Of a stretch of DNA of 11,214 nucleotides, positions 1-9,341 are shown piece by piece. Position 1 is the stretch's first letter; the number at the start of each line of letters is the position of its first letter. The position numbers and the translations under genes are program-made. The notes under the pieces were generated by a model, which was not told where the DNA came from, ran no database searches, and saw nothing but the letters and a program-made list of their open reading frames with translations. The stretch lies in NCBI GenBank assembly GCA_041497995.1, contig JBGQHM010000222.1:1-11214 (forward strand), read 5' to 3'. The DNA is from DATKMS01 sp041497995 (GTDB taxonomy: Bacteria; Desulfobacterota; Binatia; HRBIN30).

Positions 1-701
1 AGAACTCTACCGACTCCGACCGACTGTACGGCCTTTTCCCCGTGCGTTCCCACAACGGCACGATGAGCAACAACGAGGCGACGAACACCACGCTGGACGC
101 GGCACTCTACGTCGGCCAAAGCGACCACATCACGATCACCGGCAACAGTACCCACGAGAACTTGCTCGGCCTGGAAATCGAGAACAGCAGCGACATCACG
201 GCGAAGAACAACGAGGTGTTCAACAACACCCTGGGCATCATCGCCGACGTGATGCCGGGGTTGCAGAAGAAGGATCAAGCGAACGTGCTGATCTCAGACA
301 ACAACATCCACGACAACAATCACCCCAACATGGCCGACCAAGCAGACACCGAGCAGACGCCGCCGGGCACCGGTCTGGTGATTCTCGGGGGCACCATGGT
401 GACGGTGCAGAACAACAAGGTCAGCAACAACGGCTTTGCCGGAATCATCGTCGCCAGCTTCTGCACAGGCACTGGGGCGTGCGGTGGTACGATCGACATT
501 GATCCGAATCCGAGACACAACCGCATCGCGAACAATGACCTGAACAACAATGGGAAGAATCCGCCGGCCGACCCACTGGAAGCCGCATTGGCGGCTGATC
601 TGGTCTGGGACAATACGGGGACCGACAACTGTTGGGTGGGCAACACCGCAACAGCGACAGCGAAGACCCTTTCGGGAAGAAAGCTGCCGGTGTGTCTGTA
701 G
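1..701 (+). CDS. Right-handed parallel beta-helix repeat protein, C-terminal part
   Basis: The reading frame is open from base 3 and is coding-like upstream of the first available start (GTG at 42), so this is the C-terminal 232 residues of a gene that begins outside the window. The sequence is rich in Asn, Gly, Thr and Asp. It repeats short strands of the form 'ITITGN', 'IENSSDITAKNNEV', 'VLISDNNIHDNN' and 'VTVQNNKVSNNG', at roughly 22-25-residue spacing. This is the pattern of NosD/CASH-type right-handed beta-helix proteins, in which each rung stacks Asn residues. The tail carries 'DLVWDNTGTDNCWVGN' with Cys residues near the end, a common closing cap in such proteins. They are usually exported and bind or cleave polysaccharides, but no catalytic residues can be assigned here. 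It converges on the decarboxylase-like gene ending at 751. The fold is fairly sure; the substrate is unknown. Confidence 0.8.
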   Translation, partial: NSTDSDRLYGLFPVRSHNGTMSNNEATNTTLDAALYVGQSDHITITGNSTHENLLGLEIENSSDITAKNNEVFNNTLGIIADVMPGLQKKDQANVLISDNNIHDNNHPNMADQADTEQTPPGTGLVILGGTMVTVQNNKVSNNGFAGIIVASFCTGTGACGGTIDIDPNPRHNRIANNDLNNNGKNPPADPLEAALAADLVWDNTGTDNCWVGNTATATAKTLSGRKLPVCL

Positions 702-710
702 GCTGTGGTG

Positions 711-737
711 GCGCGACGGCGTCTGGCCGCGTCGCGC
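711..737. terminator. Candidate bidirectional hairpin between convergent genes
   Basis: GCGCGACG (711-718) and CGTCGCGC (730-737) are perfect 8-base inverted arms around an 11-base loop. They lie in the 49-base gap between the convergent stops at 701 and 751. The position suits a shared terminator. There is no clean T-tract on either side (only TTGGTCGATTGTAT on the + side), so intrinsic termination is unproven. Confidence 0.35.
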
Positions 738-750
738 TTGGTCGATTGTA

Positions 751-1488
751 TCAGCCGACCGCTTCAGTGCCGTCGAAGGCGAGGACATCGGGACGGCACA
801 CGAAGCGCACGGGCGGAATGGTGATGTCGGCCACGGCGAGCGAGGCCGAGACCGGGTAGACCGGCTGTACGCGGGCGTCGCCCCAAGCGGCGCCGTCGAA
901 CGTCACCACCCGTGGCCGGCCGCGCTCCACTCGGTGGATGTGATAGCGCAGCTCCACCTGTATGAGCCGCAGCCCGCGCGGCGTCTGCGCGAGGTTCACG
1001 TTCGCGACATACTGGACGTCCGCCGGCGACAGCGGATCGGGATCGGCAACGATCAGGTCGAGGATGGTGCACTGCTTTGCAACCACAGCCGCACGCGTCG
1101 AGTCGTAGGAGCGATGGAGCTCGATGCCACCCTCTTCGACGGTGAAGCCCCAGCGATTGCTGAGCGCCTCGGCCGCGTCGCGGTTGTCGACGACGGCGGA
1201 GATCAGAAAGGCGCGCAAGCGCAGACCGCTGCGGCATTCGAGGCGCGTCTGCGCCATGGCGAAGCTGCCCCAGGGGCTGGTGGGGCAGCGGTAGATGAGC
1301 CACGACACGATCGGTGGATCCGTCGGATGCAGGGCAGGCGGCAGCATGGCGTCACGGTGCGGCGTGGCGATTTCATACATCACCTGCAGCACCTCGGCCT
1401 GCTCGCACACCACCGGCTCGCCGCCGAAGCCGCCGATGGCTGGTGCCCGAACGGCGAGCTCGTCGACCTTCGCGCTGCCGACTAGCAT
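751..1488 (-). CDS. Acetoacetate decarboxylase-fold protein, possibly non-decarboxylating
   Basis: The call is an ADC-superfamily protein of 245 residues, about the length of clostridial acetoacetate decarboxylase. Similarity is by pattern only. The N-terminal part has 'MLPPALHPTDPP' (48-59), then a strand 'IVSWLIYRCP', then 'WGSFAMAQTRLECRSGLRLRAF' as the usual barrel strands. The helix 'RDAAEALSNRWGF' (103-115) matches the family's 'A..A.GRE.WGFPKK' segment. In true decarboxylases the lysine pair after GFP forms the Schiff base. Here the residues after WGF are TVEEGG, with no lysine, so decarboxylation by that mechanism looks unlikely. The ATG at 1488 was chosen because it follows the upstream stop (1511) by 22 bases and gives the family length. 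Its Shine-Dalgarno is poor, and a GTG at 1527 that would overlap the upstream gene is an alternative. It is the last gene of a possible LLM-oxidoreductase/lipoprotein/ADC-like transcript. Hydratase or cyclase activities are known among non-decarboxylating relatives; the actual reaction is unknown. Confidence 0.65.
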   Translation of the reverse strand: MLVGSAKVDELAVRAPAIGGFGGEPVVCEQAEVLQVMYEIATPHRDAMLPPALHPTDPPIVSWLIYRCPTSPWGSFAMAQTRLECRSGLRLRAFLISAVVDNRDAAEALSNRWGFTVEEGGIELHRSYDSTRAAVVAKQCTILDLIVADPDPLSPADVQYVANVNLAQTPRGLRLIQVELRYHIHRVERGRPRVVTFDGAAWGDARVQPVYPVSASLAVADITIPPVRFVCRPDVLAFDGTEAVG

Positions 1489-1510
1489 GGCGGCCCACAG
1501 CGGAGTGTCA

Positions 1511-3052
1511 TCATGGCGTGGGAGCACAGCCTTCGAAAACGGCTGTGCACTGGCCGTTGCGACAGGACGACATCGGGCAGGCGAACGTCCCGTCCGCGCA
1601 GAGCTTGCATGGCGCGCCAATTACCACGCAGTCCGCATCCGTCTTGCACTGCGACGACGGAACCTGCTGGCACAGGCCGCCGCAATCAGCGCCGCCGGTG
1701 GCGGGATCGCAGTCGTCCGCTGGGTCATCGATGCATTCGAAACCGTCCGGGCAGGCGGTGCCGGCGAATCCTGCGCAACGCAGCGGGGGCGGTGGACCCA
1801 CGGGCGCGCAGATGCCCGGACAATCCGCTCCCCCGGACGTCGGATCGCAGGTGTCATTCGGGTCATCGACGCATTGGTAACCCTTTTGGCAGGGGATCCC
1901 CGCAATGCCTCCGCATGTATTCGGCGATGCGCACTTCGGGACAACGACATCACACTGGCCGTTCGTGCAAGTCGATTGCGGGCAGGCGACGGTTCCATCG
2001 GCGCAGACGCTGCACGCGACCTTCAGCTGCGGGCAATCACTGTCGTCTCTGCACCCCGTTGGTTTTCCCGGTTGGCAGACACCCGGGCAATCGGCGCCAC
2101 CGGTGGTTGGATCGCACTCGTCACTCGGATCATCGACGCATTCGAGATCTGCGGGGCAGACTTCACCGGTAAATCCGCCGCAGCGCGCCGGTGGTGGCGG
2201 AGCATCCGGGACGCAGATGGCTGGGCAATCGGCGCCACCCGTCGTCGGGTCGCACCGGTCGGTTGGGTCATCTACGCAGGTGTATCCTGGCTTGCATGTG
2301 ATCCCAGCAATCCCGCCGCAGCCACTCGGCGACGGACACGCGGGCATCCCAACCTGGCACTGGCCGTTGACGCAGCTTGAGTAGGGGCACGCAGCGCTCC
2401 CGTCGGGGCACATGCTGCACTCGGCTTTGATGGCTGGGCAATCGGCATCCGTCTCGCACCGTTCCGGCTCCACCGGCTGACAGGTGCCGCCACAGTCGGC
2501 GCCTGTCTCGGGATCACACTGATCAGTCGGGTCGTCGACACAGCGATAGTTTGGTGGGCAGACGGCACCAGTGATGCCACTGCACGCGCGCGGCTTGTCG
2601 ATCGGCACACAGACGCCGAGGCAGCCCGCTCCACTCGCATCGGGCTCGCAACCACCGTTGGGGTCATCGACGCAGGTGTAGCCTTCTGCGCACGGCAGCG
2701 AGGCGAGGCCACCGCACCCCGTCGGCTTGGGACAGGTCGAGACGATGACGTTGCACTGGCCGTTGCTGCACACCGCCCGCGGGCAGGTGGACGAGCCGTC
2801 CGGGCAGACGCTACATGGCGCCAGCACCGTTGCGCACTGGTCATCGGCTGTGCACTGCGGCGTCGTGGTTGGTTCGGGAGTCGGCTCGCAGGCGGCGCTG
2901 TCACACTTGGGTGGCGCGCTCGGCCCATCGCTCTCCGTCGGCTGCGTACGCCCAGCCAGGTCGGTCGTCCCCGGCGTCGTCCCCGAACCGCCACAACTGG
3001 CGAACACACAAGCGGCCAACAAACCGAACAGCACTCGTGATCGTGTGTGCAT
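1511..3052 (-). CDS. Cysteine-rich modular lipoprotein (A-B-B repeats)
   Basis: A 513-residue exported lipoprotein. The N-terminus has basic residues (HTRSR), a hydrophobic stretch and the lipobox FASC, with C20 as the predicted lipidated residue. A Thr/Pro/Ser-rich linker runs to about residue 66. The rest is ten cysteine-rich modules. Type A has 8 Cys and the theme C-TDADC...CSxCPDGS.ACP...C.NGQC (67-112, 199-244, 334-379, 469-513). Type B has 6 Cys and the theme CGG..G..C..GY.CVDDP...CDP..GGADC.G.C (113-156, 157-198, 245-290, 291-333, 380-425, 426-468). By my count the mature chain has 71 Cys, 68 of them inside modules and an even number per module, so an oxidised, disulfide-stabilised extracytoplasmic protein is likely. 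The ATG at 3052 has a strong Shine-Dalgarno, AAGGAGGAGGG (complement of 3057-3067), 4 bases upstream. The gene lies 73 bases downstream of the LLM oxidoreductase gene. B modules resemble 'CVDDP..DCDP..GGADC' domains I associate with large secreted proteins of high-GC deltaproteobacteria-like bacteria. Binding partner and function are unknown. Confidence 0.85.
   Translation of the reverse strand: MHTRSRVLFGLLAACVFASCGGSGTTPGTTDLAGRTQPTESDGPSAPPKCDSAACEPTPEPTTTPQCTADDQCATVLAPCSVCPDGSSTCPRAVCSNGQCNVIVSTCPKPTGCGGLASLPCAEGYTCVDDPNGGCEPDASGAGCLGVCVPIDKPRACSGITGAVCPPNYRCVDDPTDQCDPETGADCGGTCQPVEPERCETDADCPAIKAECSMCPDGSAACPYSSCVNGQCQVGMPACPSPSGCGGIAGITCKPGYTCVDDPTDRCDPTTGGADCPAICVPDAPPPPARCGGFTGEVCPADLECVDDPSDECDPTTGGADCPGVCQPGKPTGCRDDSDCPQLKVACSVCADGTVACPQSTCTNGQCDVVVPKCASPNTCGGIAGIPCQKGYQCVDDPNDTCDPTSGGADCPGICAPVGPPPPLRCAGFAGTACPDGFECIDDPADDCDPATGGADCGGLCQQVPSSQCKTDADCVVIGAPCKLCADGTFACPMSSCRNGQCTAVFEGCAPTP
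1514..2854 (-). repeat. Coding tandem repeat, three A-B-B units plus terminal A
   Basis: Inside the lipoprotein gene the A-B-B unit recurs at 2854-2459 (396 bases), 2458-2054 (405 bases) and 2053-1649 (405 bases). A final A module alone occupies 1648-1514. Starts of successive A modules are 132, 135 and 135 codons apart. The two full 405-base units are closest to each other in protein sequence. The first unit is shorter and more diverged: its first B module has GCEPDASGAGC where the others have CDPTTGGADC. Confidence 0.85.
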
Positions 3053-3125
3053 GCTTCCCTCCTCCTTGGTCGCGTGCGACGGACGGCACTAGCGGTTGTT
3101 CGCGTACCAAACAAAAATTGTTGCG

Positions 3126-4202
3126 TCAAGCACGAAACGCGGGAATCACCTCGCGCGCGAACAGACGCAGACTCTCGATCACCTGTTCCTGCGGGATGAT
3201 CTCGGACGCATTGACGATGAAGTTGATGCTGTCCACGCCAATCGACTCCCAGCGTTTGACTGCGGCAATGATCTGCTGCGGGTCGCCGATTGCGATGCCT
3301 TCGGGTACGGCACGCCTGTCACCTGGGCTGCCGTCGTCACTACCGGTCCGCGGGGCCAGGTTGCCGAGCGACTGGTATGCACGGGTTGGGTAGGCCTCGC
3401 GCGTCGACAGCAAGTGCGCGTTGAGCAGACCGAAGACGCCCAGCATGAACAGACCGGTGGCGGCGGCGGCCTTTTGATCCTCATGGCAATAGAGGAAGTT
3501 GAGCGTGGCGACCCGGTTGTTCACTGCGCCCACCGGATCGCATAGCTGGATACGGCGGCGGTATTCCGTGGTGCGGCGTTCCTGCTCGGCGTAGCTCGCG
3601 GCGGCGACGCCGAGGCAGCCGATCCCGCGATCCGCGGCGTCCAACTCGGTGCCGGGGCTGGTGACCGTCACCCACAGCGGCGGGTGCGGCTTCTGCAACG
3701 GCTTTGGGATAACGGCGCGTTCGGGCATAGAGAACGAGATGCCTTCGTAGGCAAAGCGCTCCTGGGTCCACATCTTCGGGAGCACACGCACGTACTCGTC
3801 CCACGTCTTTTTCGTATCATCGGGATTGACCTGGAAGCCGCCCAGCTCGGTCCAAGTCGACGAACGCGCCGTCCCGAACTCGAGGCGACCACCCGACAGG
3901 ATATCCAGGGTTGCTGCGCGCTCTGCGACCCGCACCGGATGGTTCATTTGAGGAACGCAGACCACGGCGCCATGACCGAGCCGAATACGCTGCGTTAGCA
4001 TGGCGCACGCGGTGAGGAACAGTTCCGGAGCCGAGGAGTGCGAATACTCCTCGAGGAAATGGTGCTCGACTACCCACAGGGAATCGAAGCCCAACTCGTC
4101 TGCGACGCGTGCCTGTTCGAGGGCGTTCGCGAAGACGCGACGCTCGGCGTCGCCGGTGAACGGACGCGGGACCGAGAGCTCGAAGAAGAGGCCGAACTGC
4201 AT
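3126..4202 (-). CDS. LLM-class flavin-dependent oxidoreductase
   Basis: A 358-residue luciferase-like monooxygenase family protein (bacterial luciferase TIM-barrel fold), a full-length single-domain member. It would use reduced flavin and oxygen, or F420, on an unknown substrate. The family start 'MQFGLFFELSVPRP' is followed by 'VADELGFDSLWVVEHHFLEE', with the typical EHHF at 46-49. Then come 'IRLGHGAVVCVPQMNHPVRVAERAATLD', 'LSGGRLEFGTARSS' and 'PPLWVTVTSPGT', all hallmark blocks of the group, and a C-terminal 'GDPQQIIAAVKRWESIGVDSINF' strand-helix. I chose the ATG at 4202 because conservation begins there; an in-frame TTG at 4226 adds eight residues without a better ribosome site. The gene runs divergently from ppk1 and is the first of a leftward block with the cysteine-rich lipoprotein. 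Family certain; cofactor and substrate not determined. Confidence 0.92.
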   Translation of the reverse strand: MQFGLFFELSVPRPFTGDAERRVFANALEQARVADELGFDSLWVVEHHFLEEYSHSSAPELFLTACAMLTQRIRLGHGAVVCVPQMNHPVRVAERAATLDILSGGRLEFGTARSSTWTELGGFQVNPDDTKKTWDEYVRVLPKMWTQERFAYEGISFSMPERAVIPKPLQKPHPPLWVTVTSPGTELDAADRGIGCLGVAAASYAEQERRTTEYRRRIQLCDPVGAVNNRVATLNFLYCHEDQKAAAATGLFMLGVFGLLNAHLLSTREAYPTRAYQSLGNLAPRTGSDDGSPGDRRAVPEGIAIGDPQQIIAAVKRWESIGVDSINFIVNASEIIPQEQVIESLRLFAREVIPAFRA

Positions 4203-4268
4203 GAGGTGGAAAGGTAGATCCAACAAAGCGCCGCGACAGTCAAGAAGCGATCAGTCAGAACCCTTGAC

Positions 4269-4282
4269 CTGGTAGGTACCAG
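4269..4282. promoter_or_regulatory. Palindromic operator-like site in divergent intergenic region
   Basis: CTGGTA-GG-TACCAG is a perfect 6+6 inverted repeat in the 145-base region between the LLM oxidoreductase gene and ppk1. It overlaps a TTGACC hexamer (4264-4269) that could be a -35 element for rightward transcription, but no convincing -10 follows at 16-18 bases. The only other AT-rich spot is TATCTA near 4316. The site could bind a dimeric regulator; this is inference from symmetry and position. Confidence 0.3.
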
Positions 4283-4347
4283 TTTGCCACGCTGGAAGCC
4301 GGACCGGATTCGGAGTATCTAAAAGGTCCCGAGCTACGGAAACCCCT

Positions 4348-6626
<2,279 letters not shown>

Positions 6627-6630
<4 letters not shown>

Positions 6631-7034
6631 GACCGGTGAACCCCACCACGGAAAGACCGAGGCTGTTACGCGTTGCCACCGCGACCTTCCAGAAGGCAAA
6701 GGAGCACCGTTCTGCGTTGTCCGCTCTCTGGGACGATCTGATGGCGTTGTCGCGCCTCGTCGCCGCATGGGCGCGGGGCGAGTACACGGCGGTTCCGTGG
6801 CGCAGCATGCTCATGGCCATCGGAGCGCTCATCTACTTCCTGGATCCGCTCGATGCGATTCCCGACGCCATCCCCGGCTTCGGTTACATCGATGACGCCT
6901 CTGTCGTGGCGTTCGTTGCCGGTGCCCTCAGGGCAGACATCGAGCGGTTCACTCGATGGGAGCAGGCGCGTCAGGACTGGCTGCGATCGGCGCGCGGGCG
7001 GCGTGGAATTGAATCAGCGCACGCCGGCGGATGA
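6627..7034 (+). CDS. DUF1232 (YkvA-type) small membrane protein
   Basis: A 135-residue protein starting at the ATG of the ATGA overlap with ppk1, which implies translational coupling. The diagnostic segment is 'YFLDPLDAIPDAIPGFGYIDD', preceded by a hydrophobic 'MLMAIGALI' and followed by 'ASVVAFVAGALRADI'. This matches the DUF1232 pattern 'Y...P.D.IPD.IP..G..DD'. Such proteins are short, probably hairpin-inserted membrane proteins of unknown biochemical role. The ~55 N-terminal residues are charged and probably helical. The same frame is open far upstream inside ppk1, but that part is a shadow. It converges on the acyl-CoA synthetase gene with only 18 bases between the stops, and no hairpin is apparent there. 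Family assignment is good; a functional link to polyphosphate is suggested only by the coupling. Confidence 0.85.
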
Positions 7035-7052
7035 GAACCGCGGCTCAGCTAA

Positions 7053-8702
7053 CTACGCCTTGATCCCTAGCCGCTCGAACGCCAGTTTTGCCGCCCAGCG
7101 ATAGTCCGCCTTGCCCGACGGGCTGCGCACCATCTCGTCGACGTAGAGCACCGCCTTGGGCAGCTTGTAGCGCGCCAGGTGATGCGCGCAGAACTCGATC
7201 AGCTCCTTCTCGGGTGGCACTTCGCCGGCGCGCGCCTGCACCACGGCCGTGACCTGCTGTCCGAACCGCTCATTGGGTGTGCCGACGACCACCGCGTCAT
7301 ACACGGAGGGATGATGCTTCAAGGCTTGCTCGACCTCCTCGGGGTAGATCTTCTCGCCGCCGGAGTTGATGCTCACCGAGCCGCGTCCTAGTACGGTGAT
7401 CGAGCCGTCCGCCGCGAGCTTGGCGTGATCGCCCGGCACAGCGTAGCGTACGCCGTTGATGACCGGAAAGGTGCGCGCTGTTTTTTCTGGGTCCTTGAAG
7501 TATCCCAAGGGGACATGGCCGCGCCGCGCGAGCCAACCGCTTTCCTCCGCACCGGGCGTCAGCGGGCCGCTGAGGTCATCCTTGAGGACGGTCGTATCGT
7601 CGTTCATGCGGAAGGTGCCGGTAGTTGCCTTCACGCCCGCCATCGTGACCTGCGAGCCGTGGCCGCCGGTTTCCGAGGCGCCGAAGCCGTCGATGATCAT
7701 CAGGTGCGGGACTTTGTCCAGGAACGCTTGCTTGAGTGCCGGAGTAAGAATCGCGCCGCCGGAGAGCAGGACCTTGAAGCTGGGCAGATCGTAGGTCTTC
7801 TTGTCGAGCTGGTCGAGCAGCGGCCGCCCGAAGGCATCGCCGACGATGGTGAGGAACCCCACGTTCTCACGCTGGATCGTTGACCAGACGTCGTCGGGAT
7901 CCAAGTGTGACGTATGGGTCTGGATGACCACGGTGCTGCCCTGGTGCATGGTGTTGAACGCCATCCAGTGCGCCGCGCCGTGCATGAACGGTGGCGCCGG
8001 TAAGGCACGCATGGTGCCGCCCTGCGCGGCCGCGACGACCGTCTCGATCGAGGTGTGCCTCGATGCGCCGAGCGGATGCCCACCGAGCGCTCCGAAGAAG
8101 ATGTCTTCCTGCCGCCAGAGAACGCCCTTCGGCATGCCCGTGGTGCCGCCGGTGTACAGGATGTAGAGATCGTCACCCGACCACTCGACGGTTGGACGCA
8201 CGTCCGGCGACTGGCGTAGCGCGTCTTCGTAGTCGATTGCGCCAGGCAGCCGCGCGTGGCCGGACTCGTCGGCCACTTGCAGCAGCAGCCTGAGGTGCGG
8301 CAACTCATCGCGAATCTTCTGCAGTGTTGGTGCAAAGCGGGCGTGGTAGATCAACGCGTGGCAATCAGCGTCGTTGAGCAGGTAAATCAGCTCGTTCTCG
8401 ACGTAGCGATAGTTGACGTTGAAGGGGGCGACGCGGGCTTTGTACCCGCCCACCATCCCTTCGAGGTACTCGTTGCCGTTGTACAGGTAGATGCCGAGAT
8501 GATCCTGGCCCGACTCGAAGTTTTGGAGGCTGGCCCGTTCTTGATGGCAGCCAAGGCGCCTGCCGATCAGGAAGTTGGCGAGCTGCCGCGTCCGCCGGTT
8601 GAATTCTCGCCAACTGACGCGGCGGTCGCGGAACACGATGCATTCGCGGTCGGGGATCGCAGCGGCGATCGCCTCGTTGATCTCTGCGAGATTGAAACCC
8701 AT
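7053..8702 (-). CDS. Acyl-CoA synthetase (AMP-forming, FadD-like)
   Basis: A 549-residue member of the ANL adenylating superfamily, activating a carboxylic acid to its CoA thioester via an acyl-AMP. The phosphate loop is 'YILYTGGTTGMPKG' (180-193). The A5 motif is GASETGG with E344. The hinge region is 'ARRGHVPLGYFKDPEKTARTF'. A8 contains 'SINSGGEKIYPEEVE', and the catalytic lysine of A10 is K531 in RSPSGKADY. All key residues are present. The N-terminus 'MGFNLAEINEAIAAAIPDRE' and the insert 'GCHQERASL...ESGQDHLGIYLYNGNEYLEGM' recall fatty-acyl or steroid-side-chain FadD enzymes of actinobacteria and environmental proteobacteria. Chain length cannot be read from sequence. The ATG at 8702 is preferred over an in-frame GTG at 8714 because AGGAG sits 11 bases before the ATG and overlaps the GTG. 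The upstream lipoprotein frame extends 136 bases into this gene. Confidence 0.94.
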   Translation of the reverse strand: MGFNLAEINEAIAAAIPDRECIVFRDRRVSWREFNRRTRQLANFLIGRRLGCHQERASLQNFESGQDHLGIYLYNGNEYLEGMVGGYKARVAPFNVNYRYVENELIYLLNDADCHALIYHARFAPTLQKIRDELPHLRLLLQVADESGHARLPGAIDYEDALRQSPDVRPTVEWSGDDLYILYTGGTTGMPKGVLWRQEDIFFGALGGHPLGASRHTSIETVVAAAQGGTMRALPAPPFMHGAAHWMAFNTMHQGSTVVIQTHTSHLDPDDVWSTIQRENVGFLTIVGDAFGRPLLDQLDKKTYDLPSFKVLLSGGAILTPALKQAFLDKVPHLMIIDGFGASETGGHGSQVTMAGVKATTGTFRMNDDTTVLKDDLSGPLTPGAEESGWLARRGHVPLGYFKDPEKTARTFPVINGVRYAVPGDHAKLAADGSITVLGRGSVSINSGGEKIYPEEVEQALKHHPSVYDAVVVGTPNERFGQQVTAVVQARAGEVPPEKELIEFCAHHLARYKLPKAVLYVDEMVRSPSGKADYRWAAKLAFERLGIKA

Positions 8703-9298
8703 GGTGTGGCGCACTCCTGGTGGTTGGCATCGTTAGCTTTGGCAGCCTCGGACGGGGAAGGCAACCGCTCGGTGTGCGCTAAGCCCAGGGGAACGCTCAT
8801 GCGCAGTACGCTGGGTGCCAGTAAATGCACCTCGCGCTGGCGGAACCAGGAATCGATCGACAGCCAGACCTCTAGCTCATACGGAATCTCGCCCACCACC
8901 ATGGCCGCGGGTGCGGCGTTCCGCAGCTGATCCAAGCGCACCTCCAGTGGCAGCCGCAGCGTCGCGTGTCCCATCGGCGGCAGCGATACGGCGACGTCGA
9001 TGTCCCCGGCGGCGAGCTCGGTCTGATTGACTGTCAGTCGGTATCGCAGCGCGTGCGACGTGAGGGTGTACGAGTTGGGATTGTGCACGATCAACTCGAA
9101 GGCCAAGCCGACAGTGGCTACCGACACCGATTCGACTTTGGATGCAGCGAGCTGCATGGCGGGAGCCTCTGTGCGCCCGGTGGCCCGTGCGATCACGCTG
9201 CACCCGGTCAGCGGCAGGCTCAGCGCTACAAACGCGATGACCGGCGCGATCGAATGGCGCCCGTGCTCAGCGGTGCGCCACGGTGTGCGATGGGTCAA
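8567..9298 (-). CDS. LEA14/WHy-type lipoprotein
   Basis: A probable lipoprotein with a late-embryogenesis-abundant type 2 (WHy, water-stress and hypersensitivity) beta-sandwich domain. 'SIAPVIAFVALSLPLTGC' is a hydrophobic signal ending in the lipobox LTGC, with C33 lipidated if translation starts at the TTG at 9298. The domain (about 45-178) contains 'VGLAFELIVHNPNSYTLTSHALRYRLTVNQTELAAGD', where the N-P-N turn and the 'L.Y.L.VN...LA.G' strand are typical, then 'VSLPPMGHATLRLPLEV' and a final 'IPYELEVWLSI'. No ATG or GTG lies between the signal and the upstream gene in this frame, so the start is uncertain. The recognisable domain ends near 'HTERLPSP'. The open frame then continues through SEAAKAND and 136 bases into the acyl-CoA synthetase gene to a stop at 8567. 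The last ~45 residues look like a shadow frame, so the true end may differ (see findings). Related proteins sit in the envelope; ligand unknown. Confidence 0.7.
   Translation of the reverse strand: MTHRTPWRTAEHGRHSIAPVIAFVALSLPLTGCSVIARATGRTEAPAMQLAASKVESVSVATVGLAFELIVHNPNSYTLTSHALRYRLTVNQTELAAGDIDVAVSLPPMGHATLRLPLEVRLDQLRNAAPAAMVVGEIPYELEVWLSIDSWFRQREVHLLAPSVLRMSVPLGLAHTERLPSPSEAAKANDANHQECATPWVSISQRSTRRSPLRSPTANASCSATAASVGENSTGGRGSSPTS
8714..8718 (-). promoter_or_regulatory. Shine-Dalgarno deciding the acyl-CoA synthetase start
   Basis: AGGAG on the minus strand, 11 bases before the ATG at 8702. It overlaps the alternative GTG at 8714, so the ATG is the more likely start. Confidence 0.55.
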
Positions 9299-9341
9299 GG
9301 GGCGGCTCGTCGACGTTGGTGCCAAGGACCCGTGGACGCCG

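Noticed and set aside
550..1485. 311-residue + strand frame across the end of the beta-helix gene and the ADC-like gene
   Set aside because: It has Arg/His-rich, low-plausibility composition and no family pattern, and is antisense to a recognisable protein.
1295..2380. Long open frames on the + strand opposite the cysteine-rich lipoprotein
   Set aside because: They are antisense shadows of a high-GC repetitive gene. The minus frame has a lipobox, a strong Shine-Dalgarno and regular cysteine modules, while the plus frames have none of these.
3095..3125. AACAA-TTT-TTGTT small inverted repeat with T-run downstream of the LLM oxidoreductase gene
   Set aside because: The stem is five A/T-rich pairs with a three-base loop, too weak to call a terminator.
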